Source of the DNA: Astropecten irregularis
Lineage: Eukaryota > Echinodermata > Asteroidea > Paxillosida > Astropectinidae
Direction: 5' to 3'
Assembly: GCA_963971285.1 (NCBI GenBank)
Contig: OZ020245.1
Location: 25,186,983 to 25,250,982, forward strand
DNA: 64,000 nt
The notes under the pieces: model-generated
Seen by the model: only the letters and a program-made list of their open reading frames with translations
Database searches by the model: none
Told to the model about the DNA's origin: nothing
In this document: in pieces, positions 1 through 12,221 of the stretch
How positions within the stretch are numbered: the stretch's first letter is position 1
Layout of the letters: every line of letters begins with the position of its first letter
Made by a program: the position numbers and the translations under genes

Positions 1-53
1 ATGCAGACATTTTATGTATTTAATTTTGGTTGTTTTGTGTGTTTTAATTGCAG

Positions 54-58
54 GCAAG
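54..58 (+). CDS. RAB32-like: Candidate 5-nt microexon of the Rab gene (P-loop Gly-Lys)
   Basis: The five bases GCAAG sit between a good acceptor (TTTTAATTGCAG) and a good donor (GTACGT). If the upstream exon ends with the first base of a Gly codon, they supply the rest of Gly plus Lys. The next exon (517) then opens in phase 0 with Thr-Ser, rebuilding GKTS of the P-loop exactly. The upstream exon is outside the window, so inclusion is inferred from phase and motif rather than observed. The alternative is an upstream exon that already carries GK, making these bases a chance match. Confidence 0.6.
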
Positions 59-3000
59 GTACGTGCTGGAAGCAATGCATTGAGCTTTTAATAGTGACAC
101 ATAGATTACTGTAAGTATGGAAAGAAACTGCATGTCCAGGTAATGTTCCACTATTGTCTTAAGGCAAATGGGTCAGAAGTAGAGAAATTGAACTAGGTAC
201 TTTAAGGATGGTGTTTAATTGGACTATTGAGAAAGAATTCATACCAGTTCTGGAATATCAATGGGATATCTTATTGTTCTGCTCAAGATGAACCTGCTTT
301 CATCAGCAGAAATTGTTTAGTCTCACACGTTTTCTTTCTTCAAACTTTTTCTAGTGATTTTCCACTTTGAATAAGTTCCTAGATATGGTACATCTTTAAG
401 GTTTGATTCGTCACTATTTGTATTCTTGTTGTTGTAATTATTATTAAATGGTAGTTAATACTGGAAAATTGGTATAATGCCATGACATTTAACCATTTTG
501 ATTCTTTTTCCCACAGACATCAATTATAAGAAGATACACAGAAGGTATGTGAAACACGAAATAGTCTCCGTAAAGACACCAACAAATTCTTGATTGGTCT
601 ACTTAGAGAATGTTCCTTCCTTCATGTGCCTCTCCTTGTGACAGCCTCCCTTTCTATACTCAAAGTTGAAACCATTTCATTATACAGCCATTTCCTGTTC
701 CCAACGCTAAAATTGTATTAGTATTTCAAGAATGAAGACAACCTACAGTGTACCTATCCATTGAGTATGACTGTTTTTCTTTCACCAATCCCTATCCCTT
801 ACCTCATGTTTCTGGCCCTGCTATGTACCCCTTTTAGTCTTTTCCTGTCTTCTTTCCTTTCTCCAGAACAGTATCAATCCATAATCACTCTACCTTAGCC
901 ACAATCATAAAAAATTTGAATCCTTTCTGAAACTGCCCAAGTCCACCATTATCGTCCCATAGGGCACTTTTTTGTTGGTGTTGGGACAGCATGGGGTATA
1001 TTTCACCAAACTCATCGTAACTTACTATCAATCGTATCAATTGCAGCCCTATGTAGGATATAACAATATAACAATGTATTTACCACAATCTCAATTTTGA
1101 ACTACAGATAAATTTTCACCAAACTACAAATTGACAATTGGCGTTGACTTTGCACTGAAACCCATCGACTGGGACAACACCAAAAGAGTGAATCTCCAGT
1201 TATGGTAAGTTGGGATAGTTCTTTGAATATCTTGGTAGATAAGTACATGTATTGTCAATTATTAAACCACAAGAGGAACTGACTACATTATCTTGATTAT
1301 CTAGATGATCAAAACTGAACAAAACCTGGTATACTGAATTCTTTCACTGTACATCAAAACCTGAATTCTCCAGACTAAAGACTCTGCTGCTATATCACAT
1401 AATTCGGGGCAAGCTTTTTGCTTGTTTACATAACAGATGTCTTGCACCAATGCACTGTTCATAATGGATAAGAATGGCACAAAGGAACCAGTCCATTCCA
1501 GAGATGCATATGGCTATGCAAAAGCTTGCCTCAACTGGCAAATGGCTTCTTGATGTGTTAAGTTAGTGAACAAAATAAGTGACAAAAACTCAATATATTC
1601 ATCATTGCAGTTGTTCTTTGAAACTTCTTGACTGATGAAGACAGTAATTACTGGAGCATTGAATTTTGAATTTCTTTCTGTATATTAGGGATATAGCTGG
1701 GCATGAGAGATTTGGTCACATGACGAGAGTCTACTATAAATATGCGTAAGTAACAACTTTGATGGGTTGTATGCATGGAATGTAATAATCTACTTTATGT
1801 GTATCTTCACTTGCACGTTCTTGTTCCCCTGTCATTTAGCCTTTGAGAAAGATCCTGCTAGGATCGAAACATCAGGCTCTCCTAACTCCAAGACTGATTC
1901 TCTGCTTTCTTAGTTGATAATTTTAGAATCCTAACCTCTGTTGCATTGTATTGAAGTACCCGCTTTAGTTTGGTAAAATCCACCACTGTCATCATATACG
2001 GCCATGGGACATTCTGTGGCTTTTTCCCACTCAAGTCAGTTCAGCAAGTCCAATGTAAAGTTACAGAGTTTGTTTGTACATGCACTCAACTTTTCCACTC
2101 CAGCAGAACAAAGTACCTAGGATTGATTTTCATTTGTTTGGCTTTGCAGTGTTTAAGAAAACACAAACCCTTCGTTACTTTTTCTCTTTTCATTTGCAGG
2201 ATTGCTGCCGTCATAGTATTTGATTTATCAAGGTATGTATTCATCTAATGCTTTCTTTCTCAGTTATGTAAAGATCAGTCCTTGATTTAGTCCTACAGAG
2301 AGCTCAAACATAGTTTTTAAAGGGCTTGGTATTTATTCATTTTGTATTTTGCATTTATTTCATTTCTCAGGAAGAACAAGTTGACAAGAACAACAACACT
2401 TTTAGTAAAGAAGGTCTAGGTCTCCTTATGAGGACTAGAGCAGGCTAGTCTAAATGTTGAGACCTTACGAGAAGTGTGAACGAAATAAAAGTACGAAAGT
2501 ACGAACGATTCTTACATCGCAAACCTCAAACCTTACTTTCGCAAACCGACCCACATAAGAAAATCTAATTCACCCGTCTTTTCTTTTCTTTTTAAGACCG
2601 GCAACATTTGACTCAGTACTCAAGGTAGGTGTTTATCTTCATTACCATAGACTATTTGTGCAGTATTGCAAAAATCTAGACGATATTTGGTCAATTTTTT
2701 CCCCACAAGTCAACCACAGAGACCATGTACAGTACTTTGAAAGAGATGGATGCAGTGGTTGCACAGAGTTTGTATACCACATTTTATTGTCATAGTATGG
2801 ACTGTTCGGCCTTGCTAGCACCCCGCCCACCTTAGCAATGCCACATGTTTTACATACCGCACGTGACCTAGTTTTACCGACAACGACTCCAATTGGTCAA
2901 TGTGCACAGTTTGATTGACAGGCCGGAAGGGTCCATTATGCAAGAAAACACACAGGTTCCAATACTTCACCTCAAAGATGCCTCCTTTTGCCAAGCAGGT

Positions 3001-4762
3001 CCCCCATAACAAAGCCATCTTTAACAGTGCTATGTCTATATTTTGCAGTGGTACACAGATGTGAACCAGAAAGTGATGCTTGCCAATGAACAACCAGTTC
3101 CTGTTCTTCTAATAGCAAATAAGGTAGGAGAAGAAAATAGCTCTTCTTTTTCTTGTCCACACACATCAGATGTTGTGTCTCTGCCAAAGCTGGACACAGC
3201 TCCTAGCAACATCATTGTACTCTGCAAGGTTCTCAGCTTGGCATATGCTCCAAAACAGGACATTTCAAGAGGTGCTCCATATACCGGTAGTTTGTGGCTC
3301 AGTGCCACATTATACAGTTCTCAGTCTGTTGTTAATGATTTGTTGTATAATTGTTATACAAAACACAACATTTTTATGGAATTTAATTATAAACTCCCAA
3401 GGCTGGTAGTATTAGACCAAGACTATAAGCCGTGCTACTGCCGTGCCAAACTTAAATCAAAATGAGTGCGGCAAAAGCACGGCAGTAGCGCGGCAGTTGC
3501 GCTATTAAAACGCCGAGCTTAATTGAAAGTGTCGCACCACTGCCGTTCTGAATACCCTGTCGAGCCAAAGAGCTTGACGTGCCGAACTCAATTTGCCGAG
3601 CCAAATTCACGATAAACGCCATGCTATTGCCGTGCCAAACTTGAAAATGTAAAAACTATTTGAATTCGACACGGAGGTAGCACGGCGTATAGCCTAGACC
3701 TTAGAGAGCCAAGTTGTGGCCGGTTTCAGTAGGAAGTGAAAAAAAATAGTAGAACAGCAGTTTTATCTGAAATAAAATGTTTTCTTTTTGTATCTCAGTG
3801 TGATCTTGAAGACACTGTGTTGGACGCTAAAATGCTGGGAGACTTCTGCCATCAACACAATTTTATTGGATGGTTTGCCACATCTGCTAAAGACAATATC
3901 AACATCGGTATGCAATTTACTGTTCATTCCACATTCATTTCATGTTCAGCTTATTCCCTGATTTTGTCCTGATTGCACTGTGGCCTGATCTTTGATGTAA
4001 ATTCTTATTTAGTACCAGGACAATTAATTTTTTAACTTTAGGGGATACATTTTATTTCATGTCTCATGTCCGTGTGTCCGTACATGCTAGGCAGACGTGA
4101 AGGCTTGTGTGAATAAGAATGGTCAGGGGTTCCCAGGTAACACCATAGGATTGGGCTACGAAATAAAAACAAAATGATAATCACACAAGGAACATTTGAA
4201 TGGATGGTTTCAGTAAGACGACTTGCGAAAGACTTGACTATTAAACTTTGATCTTGGTATACTTCAGTCTTACATATCTAGAAGATTGAAGATAAGATCA
4301 AACAAAAATTGAAGTCAATACAAGTAATAAACTGCTGCAAACTGCTCCTCATCCAAAATGATTACCTGAAATATATCAAATGATTGGAGTTAGGAGGGCC
4401 CGATGTGTTTCGATCCTAGCAGGATCTTTCTCAAAGGCTAATATGAAGTCCTTCAATCTGGTAACACTCGATATCATTTTGGTTCACGCGAGGACAAATA
4501 ACCTGCAAAAATGATGACTCCTGAGGAAGTATACATCATGTGCAGTAATAAATGCTTACATAATCTCCCGGTTTCATGGTTTGCAGAGGAAGCGATGAGG
4601 TTTCTGGTGGAGAACATCCTGAATCTGACAACCAATTCTTCCAAACCAAATGAGCACATCTCACTCCATCAAGACAAGGACTACTTTGAGACAGTTGACG
4701 AAGAGGAGGATAACCTCAGCCTTGCCGAAGAGACAAACGCTAGAAGATGCTGCTCTCATTGA
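54..4762 (+). CDS. RAB32-like: Rab32/Rab38-family small GTPase, 5' end missing
   Basis: Seen exons: 54-58, 517-544, 1108-1204, 1689-1745, 2200-2232, 2597-2624, 3049-3123, 3799-3907 and 4587-4762 (stop TGA). All have GT-AG borders, and phases agree throughout. They give about 202 residues, from the end of the P-loop (GKTS) to the C-terminus. The family marks are IGVDFALK, the WDIAG switch II typical of Rab32/38/29, the NKCD guanine-binding motif, the TSAKDNINI motif and a C-terminal RRCCSH with two cysteines for geranylgeranylation. Rab32/38 proteins direct traffic to lysosome-related organelles and bind membranes through the prenylated tail. The start codon and first P-loop residues lie before the window. 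Oddities: a 5-nt microexon, and His instead of the catalytic Gln after WDIAG (codon 1702-1704). The reading frame is otherwise intact, so I see no sign of a pseudogene. Rab29 is the nearest alternative, but ETSAKDNINI-like and MTRVYYK motifs favour Rab32/38. Confidence 0.93.
1841..1894 (+). repeat. Interspersed repeat fragment, inverted partner at 4388-4441
   Basis: About 45 bases containing GAAAGATCCTGCTAGGATCG occur here in one orientation and at 4388-4441 in the other, both inside or between Rab exons. They look like fragments of one old transposable element; the class is not identifiable. Confidence 0.5.
2425..2565. mobile_element. Diverged copy of the TGTGGATCGG fold-back element (Rab intron)
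   Basis: The stretch holds GAGACCTTACGAGAAGTG, a CGAAAGTACGAACGATTC block and an end resembling GCAAACCGACCCACATA. The same blocks, in the same order or inverted, occur at 38940-39070 and 47781-47951. It is non-coding and lies in the intron before Rab exon 2597-2624. Confidence 0.6.
2790..2950. repeat. Interspersed repeat shared with 39430-39565
   Basis: The two regions share a run around CATACCGCACGTGACC (CATACTGCATGTGACC in the other copy), a CCAATTGGT block and GTTTGATTGACAGGCCGG. This one is in a Rab intron, the other in a PRKD intron. The identity of the element is unknown. Confidence 0.5.
3415..3706. mobile_element. MITE-like inverted-repeat element in Rab intron
   Basis: The ends are imperfect inverted repeats. 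The left end has GCCGTGCTACTGCCGTG near 3430, and the right end, read on the other strand, has GCCGTGCTACCTCCGTG. The inside is rich in CGGCA/TGCCG motifs unlike the flanks. There is no coding potential. It interrupts the intron between Rab exons 3049-3123 and 3799-3907. Confidence 0.55.
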
Positions 4763-4842
4763 CTGTAGCCAGGTCAAGGTGAACATTTGGTTTGGTTTGT
4801 GCTTCCATGACGGACGGTGTTAGGAAAAAAAATAATCAGAAA

Positions 4843-5168
4843 AGAAAATTGCGTTGAAATTGATTCTCAGGGAGTGATTACAATGTGGACAAGCAGTCTC
4901 ATCCACGATTTTGAAAGGATGACTGCTTCTTTCTTGAGTAATCCTACGAGTCAAAATGAACTCATACATAAACATCAACTCCTAGATGAGTTTCAATTTT
5001 TAAATTGCGTTAAAATTGATTCTCAGGGAGTGGTTACAATACGGAAAAGTTGTCCGTATTGTACGGGACAAGCACTCTCATCCACAATTTGAAAGGATAA
5101 CTACGCTTCATCCTTGAGTGATCCTAAGAGTCAAAATGAACTCGTACATAAACATCAACTCCTGGATA
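4843..5168 (+). repeat. Two-copy tandem duplication, about 160 bp, after the Rab stop
   Basis: Two adjacent copies (about 4843-4993 and 5004-5168) share ATTGATTCTCAGGGAGTG, CTCATCCAC, a run around GAGTCAAAATGAACTC and AAACATCAACTCCT. They begin about 80 bases after the Rab stop codon and probably lie in its 3' UTR. The copies have diverged by substitutions and small indels, so the duplication is not recent. Confidence 0.75.
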
Positions 5169-5463
5169 ATAGTTTCTGTTTTTACTCGAGTCCCAGATCG
5201 ACTGTGCTAATTGTGGGGGAAAAGTCACGGAATCTTTCAATGAGTTATGAATAAACATATGATAAGATTCACACTGGTTTTATCTCTGAATTAGTGGCCA
5301 AAACGCATTTGTTTTTTTATTCAGAGAGGGGAAGTACTTAGTATGGATATTGAGAAATATTTTCCTGCCTGCCCTGCCTGCTGTAAATTTTCAAAGACGG
5401 CAAATTTTGTATTAGTCTGTTGAGAGCATAGCTCATTTTGCAACTTTTCATTTCCATATTTAC

Positions 5464-5469
5464 AATAAA
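5464..5469 (+). terminator. Possible polyadenylation signal AATAAA of the Rab gene
   Basis: AATAAA is about 700 bases after the Rab stop codon. Another AATAAA lies near 5254. Which one is used cannot be told from sequence alone. Confidence 0.3.
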
Positions 5470-7328
5470 GGAAAACGCAGTACTATTATTTTCATAAACA
5501 ACAACTCCTTGTCATAGTGTGGGGACTGTGGGCTCTGGGGAAGTGCCTAATCTACAAGTCCAGCCCTTTATCCTGACATTACTAAAGATTGGAACATTTT
5601 TAATTGGCTTGTTTTATATTCAGTGACTGTCAAGACAGTGGCTATGTTCACAGGAATAGCTAACTTTCAGGCTATTTTCCCTGCTAATGAGTAAGTCACA
5701 GGCTGTCACAGAGGGAGTCTGGTTGATAAAATGCAGCAAAAATGATCTCTGCAATAATAGCAATGAAGTTAGCAATGCAACTCAAGCACATGTAACTGTG
5801 CCCCACATTGCCAATGAATAATGATACTTCAAATAATAAATCATCGCAATGCTGGTTTGGCGGTATTTAAATTCCTGAGTATACCAATTATTAATAAGTG
5901 TTTAAAGCAAAATAGAACTTCCAAGAAGTTAAACTGAACATTCCATACTGTCTGATGTTATACTCTATGTATGATAATACTGACGATTTTAACTTTAATT
6001 TTTCTCACACGAGACATGTAGCTGTAGCACTCTCCTGGATCCTCTCCACAAATACTCACATTCAATCTTTATACCTAACAATAAGTCCCATCATTTGAAG
6101 AGGCAGAAATTGAATTGCAGCAAATACTCAAAGTGAACATTTTCAAATTAATGTGTTTATCAAATGTACATTTCAAAAAATTGCTTTCCTGTTGGAGCAT
6201 GAACTCAGTTCTGTTGTATTTTTAATGTAAACATATTACAGGCACTTTAATGATCTGAACTTTAATAATCATAATGATCATCTTCTTGAAAACAAATTTT
6301 ACCCTTGAGATGAAATGTAGTCCAAATTACTTGGAAATGATTTGCCATCATTAATGTTTTTAAAGAATGTTCTAAATTATTTATTTTTACAAAAAAAAAT
6401 TCATTATGTGATTAATACATGCAAGAAACTATGATTCAATTAACTCCAGTGTTCAAATCGCTAGGCAGTAATACAAATTTGTTCAAGTGAAATTTGAACA
6501 AAGAATTTTTTCCAACAGGTTGCACAACGTTTTTTGCAACAAGAAAGAATTTAAATTAACATTTACACAAGTGCATGTAATATAAGCAATAATTATAACG
6601 AGAAATCAAAGTTAATATAATTCATGATGAAAATTATTTTTCCATCTTTTTTATATGGACCAATTTTGTGATTACTTGACCGATTTACTGGTTTTGGTAT
6701 CATTTATAGATCAGAATATATTTTAAAACAAGTAATTGTGCTTATTACAAAATTGTTTTCTATTTATTTTACTACCTGTTGTTTTATATTGGTGTTTTTT
6801 ATGTACGTTTTGCTGAAAGTGTCCATTCCAATAAGGTTTGTTTTTTTTATCCGATAAGCCTGATGTAAAAGAAATAAATTATAGAGAAAGGAACGAGAAA
6901 AAAATATGGTCTGCAGTTAGAGGCTTGTTTCTTAAAACTCGAACATTCTACAAATGCCACCTTATTCTTTGCTGGATAATACTTAAATGTATTCTTTATA
7001 CTTGGTCAGATATCTGTTTTCCAGATTTCATTGATTTGTATTTATACATTTTTAACTCGTTGAAGAAGTCATAATGCTAGGCTTAAGCATCTCCACACTC
7101 ACATCTGTGCTTTGACAAAGACTTTAATTTTGGCCTGCTCAGCCATGCAAAAATGTAAAATCTGTTCAATGTATGAAATGCTAGGAACTGCAATCTTGGA
7201 CAAATGGTTGTTGGCTTGCTGCAATCCCAATAGTTATATTCGACCAGTTTATGGTGTGTTGTCTTGAAAATATAACACATCAATAAACACAAACAACAAC
7301 ATTATTTTTTCATCAGTTGGATCACATC

Positions 7329-7547
7329 CAGTGGCGTATCTAGGGAAAATGGCTCCGGGGGCAAGAGCTAAAATTGCGTCCCTAATTCTAACGAAAAATT
7401 CAATTTGAAATTGGAATCTTTTGTTGTTTGTTCATTGGATTCGATTTTGAATAATTTCAACAGCACAGCTACCTTTTTTTTTTTTGTGCCCCTTAAAAAG
7501 TGAAACCTGGGGCACGTGCCCCACTTGCACCCCCATATATGTCTCTG
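7329..7547. mobile_element. Decayed short element with CAGTGGCGTA end
   Basis: The left end reads CAGTGGCGTATCTAGGG and the right end finishes ATATATGTCTCTG, a weak inverted match. Inside is GCACGTGCCCC. This layout resembles many non-autonomous DNA transposons of animals, but the copy is too diverged to classify. Confidence 0.4.
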
Positions 7548-8159
7548 ATCTCTTCATACAACACTAGAAGGATAAATTTCAATTTTGTATATACTTCCAG
7601 GATGTGTTGCAGAATAGTGAGAAAAATTGGATTTTATCAACCGAATCTTGCTTGCTACCATGTTCAGATGTTAAGCTAACAATTTGCGTGTGTATGTTGA
7701 ACTGTTTAACTTGAATGTCTTTCAGCATGTGACTTTCCACTAAAACTTTGAAACAATCATCATGGAAATTACCCTTAGAGTATGTGAAGTTAACTTTATA
7801 CAAACCTTTGCATTTTTATTACTTAAGTACTGTACACTGTTTTTGATTGACCTGATAACAAATTACAACATGAAGATGCCTTGTTTTAGCCTATGCTATA
7901 AACCGAATGATTTTTTTAATTAATGTATTTTGATAAGAAATGTATTGGATTGAGGTGTAAAATGTTCTCAGCAATTTGAAGTTTGAATATTGCCATGTAA
8001 AATTAGTGCTGGGCATAATGTGATCATTTTGTCTAAGAGAGAGTGTGTATTTTTATCCACAAACCCCTGGAAAATTGTATTTTGAATATATTTGCATAAA
8101 ATATGAATAAATTTTGAACATGTATCCTAATATACAGTACAGCGTGTCAGGTGTTAGTC

Positions 8160-8290
8160 TTTTGTGTACTTTCCAGGGAGTTGAGATTGTTTCAGGAATG
8201 TAAGTGGGGCCCGATGACCATGGATAATAATTATAAGCACCATGATCTAGAGAAAATAGCGCTACATATAATCCTCCTATTATTACATAT
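8160..8290 (+). mobile_element. 5'-truncated SINE fragment (same family as 28121-28408)
   Basis: GTTTCAGGAATGTAA followed by a GTGGGGCCCGATGACCA-like run and a TATTATTA-rich end matches the 3' part of the tRNA-derived SINE at 28121-28408. The tRNA-like head is absent. Confidence 0.5.
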
Positions 8291-9685
8291 TATTATCATT
8301 ACTACTATAGACTGTACTGCATGAAGCACACAAGATCGACGAGAGGCTGGTCAATAATAGATGATGGGACGCGCTCGCTAGACAATGACTTTATAACTAC
8401 TGACGATGTGAACAATGAAATCAACGATATAAAAAACGGTTAAAGAATTATTTTGTTATGCGCGCGCGTCAAACGCGCATGCGTAATGCACAGCAGAGGA
8501 ACACCTGTCACTAACATAGACTTTGTGTATTGTCATTGCCTTGTAACATCACAAGTCACTGTTTCCTTTGTATTTTAATTAAGACAGACTCTGGTGCATT
8601 TTACTATTACGAACATTCTTATGTCGTCACACACGGAATTATTATCTGTTTGGAAACACACAAGGCTCTTACAAAAATCAGAGGATCAATATTTTAAGTT
8701 GAAATGCGGCCAATTGAAACTAGTTTGAAAGTAAAATTAAAACCTTTGCAGTTTTTCTTAATCACAAGAGGGGAGGTTTACGTGTAGCTGAAATTATACC
8801 ACACTCACTTGACAGCTTTTTAAATGGAAGATGATCTTTATTGATAAAATCATAAACAATTCAAATGCCAAAAACTTCCATGAAAACCTGTGCTGAAAAA
8901 TGTGTACATGTTCTGAATAATAATCCAATCAAGGAAAGGTAACATGAGACCGTCCACAAGTTTCCTGACTTTGGGGTGAAATTAATGAAATTTCCAGTAC
9001 ACTTGAGGAACAGATCACTAAGCTGCTCAGGTACGTACCCTTTGAAGCTGTAAATACTGACCATCTCAGAGATGCTTTACATGCACCTTGTTTATTTTTG
9101 TACTGAACGGAGATGCCTGATTATGCATCCCTGCATGACTAACAGTCAATGCAACATTTGTTATACTGATCATACATCCGAAACATTATGGCTAGGAACT
9201 TACTGCATCTGCCAAAGTCCTGCCATTATGCAACATCATATACATGGCACATACTTTGGACTTCATCCATCAAGCCACATGTACAGTTACCATGTTTGGA
9301 CTCTAGAGTAATACATATGTTCTCCCACGTCATTCAACGCTCCGCATGGATTTTGGTGAATTTGGAATGATTATGAGGGCTTTTAATTGAATTTGTTGAT
9401 TGGTTCTTGTTTTAGATTTTCTAAATTCTTAGATGTTTACATCATCAGGCAGGACTAACAAGCATCTTCTCAAATGGATTGGAGCAAATGGCTCATCTAG
9501 GACACAGCAGTGACCTCATAATGTTTGTACCCTCATCAACTGGCATCTCGTCAAGGCTCAAGGGTAGTAGAGTTTCTTCTATACTCTCCAACATCCATCA
9601 CAGGTAATAAAGCAGATTCACATGCTGGACTTTATGACCAGCACTAGCTGTCCAGAGTGTCCAGGATGATGTAAGACTATTACTA

Positions 9686-10918
9686 CTATCCTGACATGGC
9701 TTTCTGCTTGGCGGCTAAGAGCCCTTCATTCTGCTGCATCTGGTATTCCTGGAAGCGCTGTGAGACCCGCATTGTCATCTTCAGGTACTTCTCCATGCAG
9801 TTAGCAGTGCACTTTGCCTGTTAGTATGGGGAAATAAACCTAGGATATTAAGTCTCCTGCACACAGGTGAGCTTGCAAATATTCCAGTGCATTCCATATG
9901 GAATGTCCTAAACCTCACATGTAGTACAGACTTCTACTGAAGCTGGTTCCTGCATCTGAATCGAAGGACAAAGGCCATTCCTCCTGGTTGAATATCAGTT
10001 TAATAAACAGAGTAGGAGCTGCTTTTAATACTTCTTTTACATAGTGTACCCCAGGTAGCTCTGAACTAGCGACATTTGCAGCAATCCATCAACTTCACAG
10101 CACTTTGAATCTGGTTTCTTTGGTTGACATTCTGACCTACATAAATAAAATGGTAATTACCGGTATCTAAAACAAAACAACCAAGTGGGGAAGTTAATAG
10201 TGGCAGCACACTTGACACCAACTGAGCACAACTACATGTATCGTGACGTGCTGAAATGCTGGTCCTGCAATGACCTTTGTGAGTGGTCGTCCAAAGTTGA
10301 TAAACTAGGCTTTTGGTGAAGAAGTTAAAAAAATATACATGCATGATAAGGTTCTCTATCAAACACTAGATATAAAATACTGGGGTAAGCCTCGCTGTGA
10401 TGTTTTTTAAAGTGCATTTGATACTTGCGAAGTGTTGTTTCCATACCTCTTTATCCAGTAGCTTCCTTCCAGTAAAGTCTTTTACACAGTCAGAGAAGCA
10501 ATTTTCGGTCAGACGATTGTAGGATGAAAGGAAGTCTCGAAACTAAGGAGAGGAAAATATATTAATGAGTCCAAATCTCAACCAATGCTCAAACTTAAGC
10601 TGCACATATGTATATTTACTGGGTACATCCAAGTACCCAGTTAACCAGACATAACTAGCAAAACCATACATTTTTAAAATAAAATAACCTATAAGACAAA
10701 GGCTGAAATGATACAAAGCACATTGTCATTGAATAATTATAGTACTTAGACTTCATGATCATTGTTTGGTCTTCCAGTATCTTACACTCTCGTCTTGAGT
10801 GCTAGGTGCAGATAATTTAATAAAAAACCAGGAGTGTTCCTTGATAAGAAGGACTTGAAGTACATACCTCCTTTATTTGCATTTGCTGCTGTTGCTGTGC
10901 ATTCGGTGCAAATGCCAT
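9686..10918 (-). CDS. TIMM9: Mitochondrial import chaperone Tim9
   Basis: Seen: three exons on the - strand, 10868-10918 (ATG), 10447-10542 and 9686-9817 (stop TAG), all GT-AG and all phase 0. They encode 92 aa, close to the usual 89-93 aa. The protein carries the twin CX3C signature of small Tim proteins: Cys32-Cys36 and Cys52-Cys56, with 15 residues between the pairs. Flanking segments [19 protein letters not shown] and [11 protein letters not shown] match Tim9 rather than Tim10, Tim8 or Tim13. Known role: Tim9 and Tim10 form a hexamer in the intermembrane space that shields hydrophobic precursors on the way to TIM22 or the outer membrane. The N-terminus has a short Gln-rich stretch (AQQQQMQ) and no cleaved presequence, as expected. 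The gene is head-to-head with GINS1, with about 1.3 kb between start codons. Confidence 0.96.
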
Positions 10919-11051
10919 TTTGCTGGTTCAGGCTCAGATGGGATGTACATAAATCAATGATTTCACTTGCCAATTCTCATCTCATCTCTATCATTTTCTG
11001 GTCAAAAGAAAAACAGTGACAAACATTATACATTGTAGTGTTGAAGACTAA

Positions 11052-11206
11052 CGATGATCGTTACCCTTAATCATATTAATGATAAGATTAAGACCTAGGG
11101 ACGGTTAGGATTAGTTGTGATAATCGTAACCAGTGAACTCTGACATGGGGACACCTTAGCAGCTTAGGTCCATGTCCCCATGTCAGAGCAAGGGTTACGA
11201 TCATCG
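11052..11206. repeat. Nested palindrome between Tim9 and GINS1
   Basis: Outer arms 11052-11068 and 11190-11206 match inverted at 16 of 17 bases (CGATGATCGTTACCCTT). Inner arms 11138-11153 and 11173-11188 match perfectly over 16 bases (CTCTGACATGGGGACA). It could be a small fold-back element or a regulatory hairpin; there is no coding content. Confidence 0.75.
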
Positions 11207-12210
11207 CAAGTAATATTTTGCAAACATCGTCATTTGTCTGATTGGCCAATTCTTGATACGTCATGCCGGCCTTCTTTCCGCTTCAAATGTTATTTTGCCG
11301 GAGGTAGGGCCTTCATTCTAAATCTAATAATATTGCAAATTGGCCAATCAGAGTATATTAATATACTGGGACGGCAAAAGAGCGTTTGCATAAATAAATC
11401 AATTGCAGGAAGAATGCCTGTCTCAGCGGTCCCCCTTCCCTTACCAAATAAATGGTAAAATACGACATGCCATCTGCGCAAAACAAGAGAAAGTTGTCTG
11501 TTATTAAGACTTAAGTGGCGTGCTATGTCCGTCGGGATAGCTGAGGGATAGGGGGATAGCTGAGACTGGGAGACAGCTGAGACCACCACACCGGTGCCGG
11601 CAAAATAATGAATTCACTCTGTCCCTGCCTTGCAATTACTCAGGCATGTGACTTGTGTTACTATTAGTGAGGTAGGCCTACTAAACTAAAATAAAAAACT
11701 AGCGTTACTTTTACAGTTTTACTTTTACTTTAGGCCTAACTTATAACTCGTTAGTCTCAACTAAAATACAAATCTTTTCCAAACTAACGTTAGTTAGGCC
11801 CCTCATATCTAACATAAATTTATTTACAATATGAAAATTCAAATGCACTAATGTTACTCACTGGTTTTTGTTTTCCAATGCAGAGGTGTGTTTGCCAAGC
11901 AATCGTTCCAACTTCCATGCACCAGTAATGATATCTACGCACGTGAAACAATATGTAATTTTCGTTTTTACTCAACGCATGCACTACAGGAAGGTATGTC
12001 ATACAGCCACGGAAAAACAAGGTTACATCCTGGGTTGATCCCTGTATTGCATACTTTCTAGAAATAAATGGTAACTAGACTCATCACAATGATAAATGTG
12101 CGTTTTATTTTATCAGTCCGAGGGGCCATTCTATTTCATTTTGCGAGAGCGGCAAGTTTGGTAAATAAAGAAGTTTCATCGCTACGTTTCATTTTTTGTG
12201 AGTTTTCTTT

Positions 12211-12221
12211 ACGCCAAACGG
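12211..12221 (-). promoter_or_regulatory. Possible E2F-like site upstream of GINS1
   Basis: On the - strand the bases read CCGTTTGGCGT, containing TTTGGCG, one base short of the TTTSSCGC E2F consensus. It lies about 30 bases before the GINS1 ATG. GINS genes are E2F targets in other animals. The link here is inference from position and a short motif. Confidence 0.3.

Larger units (their letters stand above)
5470..9685. other. Intergenic region, AT-rich, no supported gene
   Basis: This lies between the Rab gene (+) and the Tim9 stop codon (-), so both genes end into it. I find only short, chance-like reading frames. Recognisable pieces are a decayed inverted-repeat element at 7329-7547 and a SINE fragment near 8160-8290. 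The rest looks like old non-coding sequence. Confidence 0.6.

Noticed and set aside
9072..9370. Overlapping + strand frames between Rab and Tim9
   Set aside because: Two overlapping frames, neither with family similarity or splice context. Probably chance.
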